Below, one piece after another: positions 34,869 through 42,129 of a stretch of DNA of 44,246 nucleotides. The position numbers and the translations under genes are program-made. Position 1 is the stretch's first letter. Every line of letters starts with the position of its first letter. Source of the stretch: Planococcus sp. A6 (GTDB lineage: Bacteria; Bacillota; Bacilli; Bacillales_A; Planococcaceae); the NCBI RefSeq assembly GCF_028823615.1, contig NZ_JAPEHT010000010.1, positions 1-44,246 on the forward strand, written 5' to 3'. The notes below the pieces were generated by a model, which was not told where the DNA came from, did not search any database, and saw nothing but the letters and a program-made list of their open reading frames with translations.

Positions 34869-35141
34869 ATGAACAAAACAGAATTAGTGAACTCTGTTGC
34901 AGAAGCGGCTGAACTTTCTCGTAAAGATGCTGCGAAAGCAGTTGACGCTGCATTTGAAGCGATTCAAGATGCTCTAACTAAAGGTGACAAAGTACAATTG
35001 ATCGGATTCGGTAACTTTGAAGTTCGTGAGCGCGCGGCCCGTAAAGGACGCAATCCACAAACAGGTGCTGAAATCGAGATCGCCGCAAGCAAAGTTCCTG
35101 CCTTTAAGCCAGGTAAAGCACTTAAAGACGCAGTGAAATAA
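34869..35141 (+). CDS. hup: Histone-like DNA-binding protein HU (HBsu)
   Basis: A 90-residue nucleoid protein that forms dimers and bends DNA. It shows the complete HU fold: [20 protein letters not shown] helices, then [20 protein letters not shown] and the beta-arm with [20 protein letters not shown]. The proline at the arm tip (within RNPQTG) is the DNA-intercalating residue of the family. The start is ATG 34869 with a strong AGAGGAGGTG ribosome binding site; a GTG at 34860 lies inside that site. It is expected to be highly expressed. It matches hbs at the same location in B. subtilis. Confidence 0.97.
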   Translation: MNKTELVNSVAEAAELSRKDAAKAVDAAFEAIQDALTKGDKVQLIGFGNFEVRERAARKGRNPQTGAEIEIAASKVPAFKPGKALKDAVK

Positions 35142-35161
35142 GCTTCGGCTACTGTACATAG

Positions 35162-35206
35162 AATGGCTTTTGCGAGATCTAATCTTGCAAAGGCCATTCT
35201 TTTTTT
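35162..35206 (+). terminator. Rho-independent terminator after hup
   Basis: AATGGC-TTTGC (35162-35173) pairs with GCAAA-GCCATT (35187-35198) with small mismatches, followed by eight T. Confidence 0.88.
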
Positions 35207-35217
35207 CGGCCACGTTT

Positions 35218-35246
35218 TTGCCAATACCCCCCGTAAATGCTACAAT
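35218..35246 (+). promoter_or_regulatory. Promoter of folE
   Basis: TTGCCA (35218-35223) and TACAAT (35241-35246) with a 17-base spacer, plus a TGC extension (35238-35240). It places the transcription start near 35253, leaving a leader of about 117 nt before folE. Confidence 0.65.
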
Positions 35247-35252
35247 TCAGGT

Positions 35253-35340
35253 GAGAAAAGCGGAGTTGTCTCTCGGCTCAGCAGAAATAGGCGCGTGAAA
35301 CTGCAATGTTCAATGGCTGCTTTCAACCGCTGCCCCAAAT
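35253..35340 (+). promoter_or_regulatory. Structured folE leader, candidate cis-regulatory RNA
   Basis: AGCGG-AG-TTG (35259-35268) can pair with CAA-CCGCT (35324-35331), closing a domain. Inside it CAGCAG (35279-35284) has two alternative partners, CTGC (35301-35304) and GGCTGC (35315-35320). Alternative pairings and an early outer GAGA/TCTC helix suggest switching. I could not match it to the tetrahydrofolate or other known riboswitch consensus, and no terminator follows, so any control would be at translation. Pairings were found by eye only. Confidence 0.35.
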
Positions 35341-35369
35341 AGAGTGATTTTTCTACAGGAGGAAACAAT

Positions 35370-35954
35370 GTGATAGATATGAAAAGCCATAACGTAGATC
35401 TGGATAAAATAGAGCAAGCTGTCGGGATGATTTTGGAGGCAGTCGGAGAAGATGTCGGCCGTGAAGGGCTGCAGGATACCCCGAAGCGCGTCGCGAAAAT
35501 GTATGCGGAAGTTTTTGCGGGATTAAAGGAAGACCCGAAAGAATATTTCCGCACAGTGTTTCACGAAAATCACGAAGAACTTGTATTGGTTAAGGATATT
35601 CCGTTCTATTCGATGTGTGAGCATCATTTGGTGCCATTTTTCGGGAAAGCGCATATCGCCTATATCCCGCGTGACGGAGTGGTCACAGGGCTCAGTAAAT
35701 TGGCGAGAGCTGTTGAAACAGTCGCAAAACGCCCTCAGTTGCAGGAGCGCATCACTTCTACCATTGCCGATTCAATGATGGAAACCTTGAACCCCCACGG
35801 CGTATACGTCATGGTCGAAGCCGAACATATGTGCATGACGATGCGCGGCATCAAGAAGCCAGGTTCGAAGACCGTTACGGCTGTGTCAAGAGGGATATTG
35901 GAGACAGACGACATCAAACGTTCGGAAGTCATTACTTATATCAATATGGACTAA
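35370..35954 (+). CDS. folE: GTP cyclohydrolase I
   Basis: A 194-residue enzyme (MtrA in B. subtilis) that converts GTP to 7,8-dihydroneopterin triphosphate, the first step of folate synthesis. The zinc ligands lie in [10 protein letters not shown] and [12 protein letters not shown], and the active-site [12 protein letters not shown] and RPQLQERIT blocks are intact. Start choice: GTG 35370 lies seven bases after AGGAGG; ATG 35379 is an alternative giving 191 residues. An out-of-frame ATG-TGA overlaps the GTG (35368-35373). mtrB follows after 25 bases as in Bacillus, where the two form one operon. Confidence 0.95.
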   Translation: MIDMKSHNVDLDKIEQAVGMILEAVGEDVGREGLQDTPKRVAKMYAEVFAGLKEDPKEYFRTVFHENHEELVLVKDIPFYSMCEHHLVPFFGKAHIAYIPRDGVVTGLSKLARAVETVAKRPQLQERITSTIADSMMETLNPHGVYVMVEAEHMCMTMRGIKKPGSKTVTAVSRGILETDDIKRSEVITYINMD

Positions 35955-35979
35955 TAAACTAGAAAAGCAGGTGTAGACA

Positions 35980-36201
35980 ATGGCACAAACTGAATATGTG
36001 GTGATCCGTGCACAAGAGGACGGAGTCAACGTCATCGGGCTGACGCGCGGAAATGACACGAAATTCCATCATACGGAAAAGCTCGACCGCGGCGAAGTGA
36101 TGATCGCCCAATTCACCGAACATACATCGGCGATGAAAATTCGCGGCAAAGCGGAAATCCATTCCGCACATGGCATCATTGAGAGCGACGCGAAAAAATA
36201 A
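35980..36201 (+). CDS. mtrB: Tryptophan RNA-binding attenuation protein TRAP
   Basis: A 73-residue protein that forms an 11-subunit ring and, when loaded with tryptophan, binds (G/U)AG repeats in leader RNA to terminate transcription of trp genes. Key residues for RNA and tryptophan binding are in [20 protein letters not shown] and the [16 protein letters not shown] stretch, where K and R of the KIRGKAE segment contact GAG. It follows folE, as in B. subtilis. The trp operon that TRAP controls is not at its usual place after aroH in this window, so its target must be elsewhere if present. Confidence 0.96.
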   Translation: MAQTEYVVIRAQEDGVNVIGLTRGNDTKFHHTEKLDRGEVMIAQFTEHTSAMKIRGKAEIHSAHGIIESDAKK

Positions 36202-36231
36202 GCGTTAATGGTGAAGGCCATAAGGGCAATA

Positions 36232-36240
36232 TGCTATAAT
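36232..36240 (+). promoter_or_regulatory. Extended -10 promoter before hepS
   Basis: TGCTATAAT at 36232-36240, 37 bases before the hepS start, without a clear -35. Confidence 0.6.
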
Positions 36241-36276
36241 ATGAGCTATGGCTAACCTATGAATGGAGCAGGCAGT

Positions 36277-37053
36277 ATGAACGGACAACAAATACAATCC
36301 AAAATCATCTCCATGGAAATCGACGTACTAAAAGCAGTCCGCCAACGAACGCTAGACCAGTTGACGGAAGGGCCTTTTGTTAAGGAAGCGCGCCTGTTTT
36401 TCTTGCTGCTGCCGTTTTTTAACGGAGAGCAATGGTCGGACAAAATGGAGACAAGCGCCCGGACAGTGGCAATCGTCTACGCTGCGCTGCACGCACACGA
36501 CCGGGTGAAAGAAGAAATGCCCATTAGCAAAGAACAGCAGCTGACAGTACTTGCCGGAGATTTTTACAGCGGCATCTACTATCAATTGCTGGCTGAAGGG
36601 AAAAATATCGAAATGGTTCAAAAGCTTGCTACGGCAATTATCCAGGTGAGCGAAAAGAAAGCCTCTTTCCATGAACTTGCGATCCAGCAACCGGAACAAG
36701 TGGAAGAAACGGCGACAGTGATCGAAACAGCTTTGCTGAATGCGTTCTATAAAGAAAATGGCTTTGGCCATTATAAGCAGCTGATGGAACAATCCTTGTT
36801 GTATATTCGCTACACAGAAGAGCTGGAAACGCTGAAGAAAGGCGAGTTCAGTTATCTTCTGAAATTGCTCAGCAGATCATTGGTTCATTCGACATTTATC
36901 GAGCGCTGGCTCGTTGGCCGCCTGGAGGCTTTGGGCAATGAAATACTGGAGTCCATCAATGATTGCGAACTGGATTTTGAACTCAAAAATATATTGCTCC
37001 ACCAAATTATTCCGCATCGGCATAGCGCTGAACCGCTGACGCGAGAAGGATGA
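36277..37053 (+). CDS. hepS: Heptaprenyl diphosphate synthase component I
   Basis: A 258-residue helical protein, the non-catalytic small subunit of the heterodimeric prenyl diphosphate synthase that makes the menaquinone side chain together with HepT. It lacks the DDxxD motifs, as expected. Recognisable family sequence includes [20 protein letters not shown] and [20 protein letters not shown] 36277 lies eight bases after GGAG; an ATG at 36259 in the same frame lacks a suitable site. The 3' end overlaps the start of menG. Subunit I sequences vary widely, but the hepS-menG-hepT context makes this call secure. Confidence 0.9.
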   Translation: MNGQQIQSKIISMEIDVLKAVRQRTLDQLTEGPFVKEARLFFLLLPFFNGEQWSDKMETSARTVAIVYAALHAHDRVKEEMPISKEQQLTVLAGDFYSGIYYQLLAEGKNIEMVQKLATAIIQVSEKKASFHELAIQQPEQVEETATVIETALLNAFYKENGFGHYKQLMEQSLLYIRYTEELETLKKGEFSYLLKLLSRSLVHSTFIERWLVGRLEALGNEILESINDCELDFELKNILLHQIIPHRHSAEPLTREG

Positions 37054-37058
37054 CGATG

Positions 37059-37757
37059 ATGCAGAAAACGAAAGAACAACGAGTTCACGAAGTGTTTGAA
37101 AAAATTTCCGAAAACTATGACCAGATGAATTCGGTCATCAGCTTTCAGCAACACAATAAATGGCGCAACGACACGATGCACAAAATGCAAGTAGCGAAAG
37201 GCGCGGCTTGCATCGATGTTTGCTGCGGCACGGCAGACTGGACGATTGCACTTGGAGAAGCTGCAGGGCCTACCGGTCGTGTGGTCGGGTTGGACTTCAG
37301 CCAGAACATGCTGAATGTCGGTCATCAAAAAACAGCCCATATGCCTCAAGTCGAATTGGTGCAAGGAAACGCGATGTCTTTGCCTTACCCAGACAATTCA
37401 TTCGATTTTGCGACCATCGGTTTTGGGCTGCGCAATGTGCCGGACTACGAACAGGTGCTATCAGAAATGCACAGAGTCTTGAAACCTGGGGGCATGATTG
37501 CCTGCTTGGAGACTTCACAGCCTGAAAGCTTTGTATTCAAGCCGTTTTTCCGGATGTATTTCCGTTTTGTCATGCCAGTATTCGGCAAGCTTTTTGCGAA
37601 AAGCTATAAAGAGTATTCGTGGCTTCAGGAATCAGCAAAAACATTCCCAGGCATGAAAGAGCTTGCGAAACTGTTCAGCAAGGTCGGCTTCGACAAAGTC
37701 AAATACAAACCGTACTCAGGAGGGGCTGCTGCCCTCCACATGGGATTGAAAAAGTAA
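37059..37757 (+). CDS. menG: Demethylmenaquinone methyltransferase
   Basis: A 232-residue SAM-dependent methyltransferase (UbiE/MenG) that carries out the last step of menaquinone synthesis. The SAM-binding motif I is [17 protein letters not shown]; motif II includes [21 protein letters not shown], and the family block [17 protein letters not shown] is near the N-terminus. It sits between the two subunits of the heptaprenyl synthase, coupling side-chain and ring steps. ATG 37059 matches the N-terminus of Bacillus MenG (MQKTKEQR); in-frame ATGs at 37050 and 37056 are nearer the AAGGA and less likely. Confidence 0.95.
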   Translation: MQKTKEQRVHEVFEKISENYDQMNSVISFQQHNKWRNDTMHKMQVAKGAACIDVCCGTADWTIALGEAAGPTGRVVGLDFSQNMLNVGHQKTAHMPQVELVQGNAMSLPYPDNSFDFATIGFGLRNVPDYEQVLSEMHRVLKPGGMIACLETSQPESFVFKPFFRMYFRFVMPVFGKLFAKSYKEYSWLQESAKTFPGMKELAKLFSKVGFDKVKYKPYSGGAAALHMGLKK

Positions 37758-37779
37758 ACAAGCGGGAGAAGGTTATTAA

Positions 37780-38754
37780 GTGGAAAAGATGAAGTTGAAA
37801 TTGCTCTATTCCGACCTGAAACCGGAGCTAGAACTAATCGAAAAAGAACTGGAACAGGCAGTGGATTCCGAATCCCTTCTATTAAATGATGCTTCTCTTC
37901 ATTTATTGCAGGCCGGAGGAAAACGGATCCGCCCTGTTTTTGTTTTGCTTGCCGGAAAATTCGGGGATTATGATATCGAATTGCTGAAGCGGGTCGCTGT
38001 GCCTTTGGAACTTATACATATGGCATCTTTGGTCCACGATGATGTCATAGATGATTCAGAGATTCGCAGAGGCCGCCCGACCGTTAAGTCGGAATGGAAT
38101 AATAGCGTGGCGATGTATACAGGCGATTTCATTTTGGCCAGGGCGCTGGAACGCATTACGGAAATCGAATCGCCAAGAATCCATGATATTCTGTCGAAGA
38201 CATTGATCGAAGTGTGCCGCGGCGAAATTATTCAGATCGAAGACAAGTATAGGCTTGACCAAAGCTTGCGGGATTATTTGCGGCGCATTAAACGCAAAAC
38301 CGCATTATTGATTTCTTCCAGCTGTGAATTGGGGGCCTTAGTGGCAGGAACCGATGAGAAAACTGCAGCGCATTTGCGCCGTTTTGGTTATTTCATCGGC
38401 ATGTCGTTCCAAATTATCGACGACATCCTCGATTTCACAGCCAGCGACCAGGAATTGGGCAAGCCGGCTGGCAGCGATTTTATTCAAGGCAATATTACTT
38501 TGCCGATTTTATATGCGCGCCAGAATCCGCAGATCTATCAGATGCTCCGTGACAATTTGAACCAGGACATTTCAGATGAAAAACGCCTGGAAATCGTCCG
38601 CACGATCCGCACAAGCAGCGCGGTCGATGAAGCGAAGCGGATGAGTGAACGTTATTTGGAAAAGGCGCTGAAAGAACTGGACTATTTGCCGAAAGGCCCC
38701 GCGATGAAAACGATGCGCAAAATCGCCTTCTTCATCGGCAAGCGAAAGTTTTAG
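37780..38754 (+). CDS. hepT: Heptaprenyl diphosphate synthase component II
   Basis: A 324-residue catalytic subunit that elongates farnesyl diphosphate with IPP. The first aspartate-rich motif is DDVIDD (about 87-92) and the second DDILD (about 213-217), with the GGKRIRP and KTA motifs also present. It begins with GTG 37780 behind GGGAGAAGG at the right spacing. Chain length is inferred from orthology; in some Planococcaceae the product may be octaprenyl (MK-8 quinones), and the residues before the first DDxxD that set the length were not analysed. Followed by the ndk promoter. Confidence 0.93.
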   Translation: MEKMKLKLLYSDLKPELELIEKELEQAVDSESLLLNDASLHLLQAGGKRIRPVFVLLAGKFGDYDIELLKRVAVPLELIHMASLVHDDVIDDSEIRRGRPTVKSEWNNSVAMYTGDFILARALERITEIESPRIHDILSKTLIEVCRGEIIQIEDKYRLDQSLRDYLRRIKRKTALLISSSCELGALVAGTDEKTAAHLRRFGYFIGMSFQIIDDILDFTASDQELGKPAGSDFIQGNITLPILYARQNPQIYQMLRDNLNQDISDEKRLEIVRTIRTSSAVDEAKRMSERYLEKALKELDYLPKGPAMKTMRKIAFFIGKRKF

Positions 38755-38761
38755 TTTCCAG

Positions 38762-38821
38762 TTGACAAATGATCGGACAATGATAGTATTTTTTAAGGTG
38801 GGCAATGTGCCCGAGCTTTTT
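38762..38821 (+). promoter_or_regulatory. Promoter and small leader hairpin of ndk
   Basis: TTGACA (38762-38767) and TAGTAT (38784-38789), spacer 16, form a good sigma-A promoter. About ten bases later GGGCA (38800-38804) pairs with TGCCC (38808-38812) around a 3-base loop, followed after GAGC by TTTTT. This resembles a weak attenuator ahead of ndk. Confidence 0.55.
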
Positions 38822-38840
38822 AACAGAGGAGTGTTCTATA

Positions 38841-39287
38841 ATGGAAAAAACATTTTTGATGGTAAAACCTGATGGTGTCCAACGCAATGTCATCGGTGAA
38901 ATCGTTTCCCGTTTTGAGAAAAAAGGCTATCATTTGGCAGGCGCTAAATTGATGCAAATCCCGACTGAGCTTGCTGAACAGCATTACGGTGAGCACAAAG
39001 AGCGCCCATTCTTCGGCGAACTTGTAGACTTCATCACTTCTGGACCAGTCTTCGCAATGGTTTGGGAAGGCGAAAACGTCATCTTGACTGCGCGTCAAAT
39101 GATGGGAGCTACTAACCCGAAAGATGCAGCTCCAGGAACGATCCGCGGCGACTTCGCAGTCACTGTCGGCAAAAACATGATCCACGGTTCCGATTCAGCT
39201 GAAAGCGCTGAGCGCGAAATCGGCTTGTTCTTCAAAGAAGAAGAATTGGTATCTTACGAAAAAACAATGAACAGCTGGGTCAACTGA
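38841..39287 (+). CDS. ndk: Nucleoside diphosphate kinase
   Basis: A 148-residue enzyme that transfers the gamma phosphate of ATP to nucleoside diphosphates through a phosphohistidine, balancing NTP and dNTP pools. The catalytic H115 is in [18 protein letters not shown], the family signature; [10 protein letters not shown] near the N-terminus binds the nucleotide phosphates. ATG 38841 after AGGAGTG gives the standard N-terminus. It follows hepT as in B. subtilis, but cheR, which normally lies between ndk and aroF in that genome, is missing. Confidence 0.97.
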   Translation: MEKTFLMVKPDGVQRNVIGEIVSRFEKKGYHLAGAKLMQIPTELAEQHYGEHKERPFFGELVDFITSGPVFAMVWEGENVILTARQMMGATNPKDAAPGTIRGDFAVTVGKNMIHGSDSAESAEREIGLFFKEEELVSYEKTMNSWVN

Positions 39288-39298
39288 TCCAACTATTG

Positions 39299-39331
39299 AA
39301 AATGCGGCCGCGCAATCGGCCGCATTTTTTT
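39299..39331 (+). terminator. Rho-independent terminator after ndk
   Basis: A 12-bp stem, AAAATGCGGCCG (39299-39310) with CGGCCGCATTTT, is followed by further T. Confidence 0.93.
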
Positions 39332-39381
39332 ATTTTAAGGAGCGATTGGAGAAACAAAAAGTGCACAAATAAATAGAAAAA

Positions 39382-39395
39382 TGAAAGCGATTACT
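39382..39395 (+). promoter_or_regulatory. cre-like CcpA site upstream of the aromatic operon
   Basis: TGAAAGCGATTACT matches 13 of 14 positions of the catabolite-responsive element TGWAANCGNTNWCA. It lies 127 bases before the aroC start in the 234-base gap after ndk. The rest of that gap shows TATAGT (39475-39480) and TTGAAC (39456-39461), whose 13-base spacing is too short for a normal promoter; nothing coding is visible. Confidence 0.45.
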
Positions 39396-39521
39396 TTTGG
39401 TGGCAGGGGTTTATTGCTATTCGAATGTTTAGTTTTCTTCATATTTAGGATAGAATTGAACAAATGCCATATGGTATAGTGTTACTTAAATACTTTAGCA
39501 CGTTGAAGGGAGAAAGCGTAC

Positions 39522-40669
39522 ATGCGTTACTTAACAGCAGGAGAATCTCACGGTCCACAATTGACCGCCATTATTGAAGGGTTGCCAGCGCAATTGCCTT
39601 TGACGGCGGAAATGATCAATAAAGAGTTGAAACGGCGTCAGGGAGGCCATGGCCGCGGCCGCCGCATGCAAATCGAGACAGATACGGTAGAGATCGTTTC
39701 AGGCGTCCGCCACGGGAAGACTTTGGGCTCTCCTGTCGCACTTGTCGTCAAGAACGACGACTGGAAGCATTGGACGAATGTCATGGGGATCGAACCGATC
39801 GAAGAAACCGATGAAGTGAAACGCCAATTAACACGCCCGCGCCCTGGGCATGCTGATCTGAACGGCGGCATGAAGTATGGGCACCGTGACCTCCGGAATG
39901 TATTGGAACGCTCTTCTGCACGGGAAACGACAGTGCGCGTAGCAGTTGGCGCAGTAGCCAAGCAGCTACTCTCAGAACTCGGCGTCAAAATCGTGTCACA
40001 CGTGACAGAAATTGGCGGCATTAAAGTCGACCCGACAAGCTACATAGGAAAATCCGCAGATGAGATCCGGGCGATCGTCGAAGAGGATGCCGTCTATTGC
40101 GCAGACTCTTCAAAAACAAAAGAAATGAAAACGGCGACTCGATCGGCGGTACTGTAGAAGTCATCGTGGAAGGCATGCCAGCCGGAATTGGCAGTTATGT
40201 GCATTATGACCGTAAACTGGATGCGAAAATCGCAGCTTCCGTCATGAGCATCAACGCATTCAAGGGCGTAGAGTTCGGCCTTGGATTCGAAATGGCGCGC
40301 CGCCCGGGCAGTGAAGTCCATGATGAAATCATTTGGGATGAAGAAGCGGGATATACCCGCAGCACGAACAACCTTGGTGGCTTTGAAGGCGGGATGACGA
40401 CGGGCATGCCGATCATCGTCCGCGGTGTCATGAAGCCGATCCCAACGCTCTATAAACCTTTGAAGAGCGTGGACATCGAAACAAAAGAGCCGTTCCAGGC
40501 AAGCATCGAACGCTCAGACAGCTGTGCGGTTCCGGCAGCGTCGATCGTGGCAGAACACGTCGTCGCCTTTGAAGCGGCAAATGCATTACTTGAACAATTC
40601 GACGCGGACCAATTGCCGCGGCTGAAAGAGAACATCGAAAGCTATAAAGCCTATACAAAGGAGTTTTAA
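39522..40669 (+). pseudogene. aroC: Chorismate synthase, broken by a frameshift with an apparent 25-nt deletion
   Basis: Chorismate synthase turns EPSP into chorismate with reduced FMN. The N-terminal part (ATG 39522 to about 40130) shows [35 protein letters not shown] and [19 protein letters not shown]. It then runs out of frame and stops at 40155-40157. From about 40130 the -1 frame resumes the family sequence at [17 protein letters not shown] and continues to [13 protein letters not shown] and the stop at 40667-40669. Between them the segment from VYC to NGDSIGG is 29 nt where about 54 would be expected, so about 25 nt seem lost; restoring them gives the usual 390 residues. No classical slippery heptamer is present. 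AGGGAG precedes the ATG. Either a true mutation or an assembly error. Confidence 0.85.
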
Positions 40670-40672
40670 TCC

Positions 40673-41746
40673 ATGAGGGAGTTGCGGGTCGAGACCGAAC
40701 ATCCATATACGGTGCATATCGGACAAGGAGCGGTCAAGCTGCTGGCAAAGCACTATCGTGATTTGCTCGCTGCAGCTGACCAAGTCGTCGTAATCGCAGA
40801 TAGCCAAGTGGCTGAACTGCATTTGCCGCAGCTACTCGAGGCGCTGGAGGATTTTCAGCCGAAAGTTTTCCGCGTCCCAGCAGGTGAAGGAGCGAAATCA
40901 GCCGAAAGTTTTATGGATTGCCATAGCTTTTTGCTTTCGGAGAATTGCTCGCGAAATACGGTCATTCTCGCATTTGGGGGAGGCGCAGTCGGGGATCTGG
41001 CTGGCTTTGTCGCATCGACTTTCATGCGCGGAGTGCCTTTTATCCAAGTGCCGACAACGATCTTGGCCCATGATAGCGCTGTGGGTGGCAAAACCGCCAT
41101 CAACCATCCGCTCGGCAAGAACATGATCGGCACCTTCTATCAGCCGCGTGCGGTCATCTACGACGGCGACTTTCTCCAGACATTGCCTGAAAATGAAATT
41201 CGTTCAGGGATGGCTGAAGTAATCAAGCATGCATTCATTTCGAATGAAGGCTGGCTGGATGAACTGATGGGTTATCAAGATTTCAGCATGATGTCCGGAA
41301 AGGAACTCGAAGGGCATCTGGAAAAAGGGATCGCCGTCAAATCGGCGATTGTTGAAGAAGATGAGTTTGAAGGCGGTGTCCGCAAGTTCCTCAATTTCGG
41401 CCATACGCTGGCCCATGCCATCGAAGCACATTTGGGTTATGGCAAACTGACCCATGGAGAAGCAGTAGTGCTTGGCATGGCCTATGCACTTGAATTGTCC
41501 GAAAGCCCCGAGTTGCCGCGTTTCTTGAATTGGGCGAAAGTGAACCGTTATCCGCTCGAGCTATTGGTTAATATGCCATTCGATGAACTATTGCCTTATA
41601 TGAAAAAAGACAAAAAATCGACCGCTGCTGCACTGAACTTCGTATTGCTTGGCGCAGTGGGCCGGCCATATATTGAAACGGTTCCAGAACAACGAGCACA
41701 AGCGGCTTACGACAAGCTGAGAAAAACGATCAAGGAGATGATCTGA
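40673..41746 (+). CDS. aroB: 3-dehydroquinate synthase
   Basis: A 357-residue NAD- and metal-dependent enzyme for the second step of the shikimate pathway (DAHP to 3-dehydroquinate). The NAD site has AFGGGAVGDLAGFVA and the PTTILAHDSAVGGKTAINHP block with active-site lysine. Metal ligands are a glutamate (SGMAEVIKHAF) and the histidines in FNFGHTLAHAIEAH and LTHGEAVVLG. Starts three bases after aroC behind GGAG, so it is in the same operon and may be affected by premature translation stop in aroC. The stop overlaps the aroH start by one base. Confidence 0.96.
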   Translation: MRELRVETEHPYTVHIGQGAVKLLAKHYRDLLAAADQVVVIADSQVAELHLPQLLEALEDFQPKVFRVPAGEGAKSAESFMDCHSFLLSENCSRNTVILAFGGGAVGDLAGFVASTFMRGVPFIQVPTTILAHDSAVGGKTAINHPLGKNMIGTFYQPRAVIYDGDFLQTLPENEIRSGMAEVIKHAFISNEGWLDELMGYQDFSMMSGKELEGHLEKGIAVKSAIVEEDEFEGGVRKFLNFGHTLAHAIEAHLGYGKLTHGEAVVLGMAYALELSESPELPRFLNWAKVNRYPLELLVNMPFDELLPYMKKDKKSTAAALNFVLLGAVGRPYIETVPEQRAQAAYDKLRKTIKEMI

Positions 41747-42129
41747 TGATTCGAGGAGTCAGAGGCGCCATCACCATCACAAAAGATGAGGCGCCCGAAA
41801 TTTTGGAGCAAACGCGTCGCCTGGTCTTGGAAATGGCCAAAGAAAACGGCATCGAACCGGATGAAGTGGCTTCGGTCATCGTATCGACGACGACGGATAT
41901 TTCTGCAGCTTTTCCTGCAAAAGCCGTGCGCACTATCGAAGGCTGGACGTATGTGCCGGTCATGTGTACGCATGAAATGGATGTACCCGGCAGCATGCCG
42001 CTATGCATTCGCGTGATGATGCACGTCAATACAAAACTTGCACAGGATAAAATCCAGCACATCTACATGAATGATGCTGTCAAACTGCGTCCTGATCTAT
42101 CCCAGAAAAGTCAGGTGAGCCAAGCGTGA
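41746..42129 (+). CDS. aroH: Chorismate mutase, AroH type
   Basis: A 127-residue monofunctional trimeric chorismate mutase that rearranges chorismate to prephenate. Catalytic residues known in B. subtilis AroH are visible: the N-terminal arginine in MIRGVRGAIT, the glutamate and nearby cysteine in MCTHEMDVPG, the arginine in PLCIRVMMHV, and the tyrosine in HIYMNDAVKLRPD. ATG 41746 overlaps the aroB stop (TGATG). In B. subtilis the trp operon follows aroH; here tyrA follows directly with a 4-base overlap. Confidence 0.96.
   Translation: MIRGVRGAITITKDEAPEILEQTRRLVLEMAKENGIEPDEVASVIVSTTTDISAAFPAKAVRTIEGWTYVPVMCTHEMDVPGSMPLCIRVMMHVNTKLAQDKIQHIYMNDAVKLRPDLSQKSQVSQA

Noticed and set aside
35253-35369. 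Tetrahydrofolate riboswitch before folE
   Set aside because: The conserved THF core sequences could not be aligned by eye; left as an unclassified structured leader.
40097-40157. Programmed -1 ribosomal frameshift in aroC
   Set aside because: The overlap has A-rich stretches but no X XXY YYZ slippery heptamer in the zero frame, and the family comparison indicates missing residues as well as a frame change. A deletion explains both; chorismate synthase is not known to use frameshifting.
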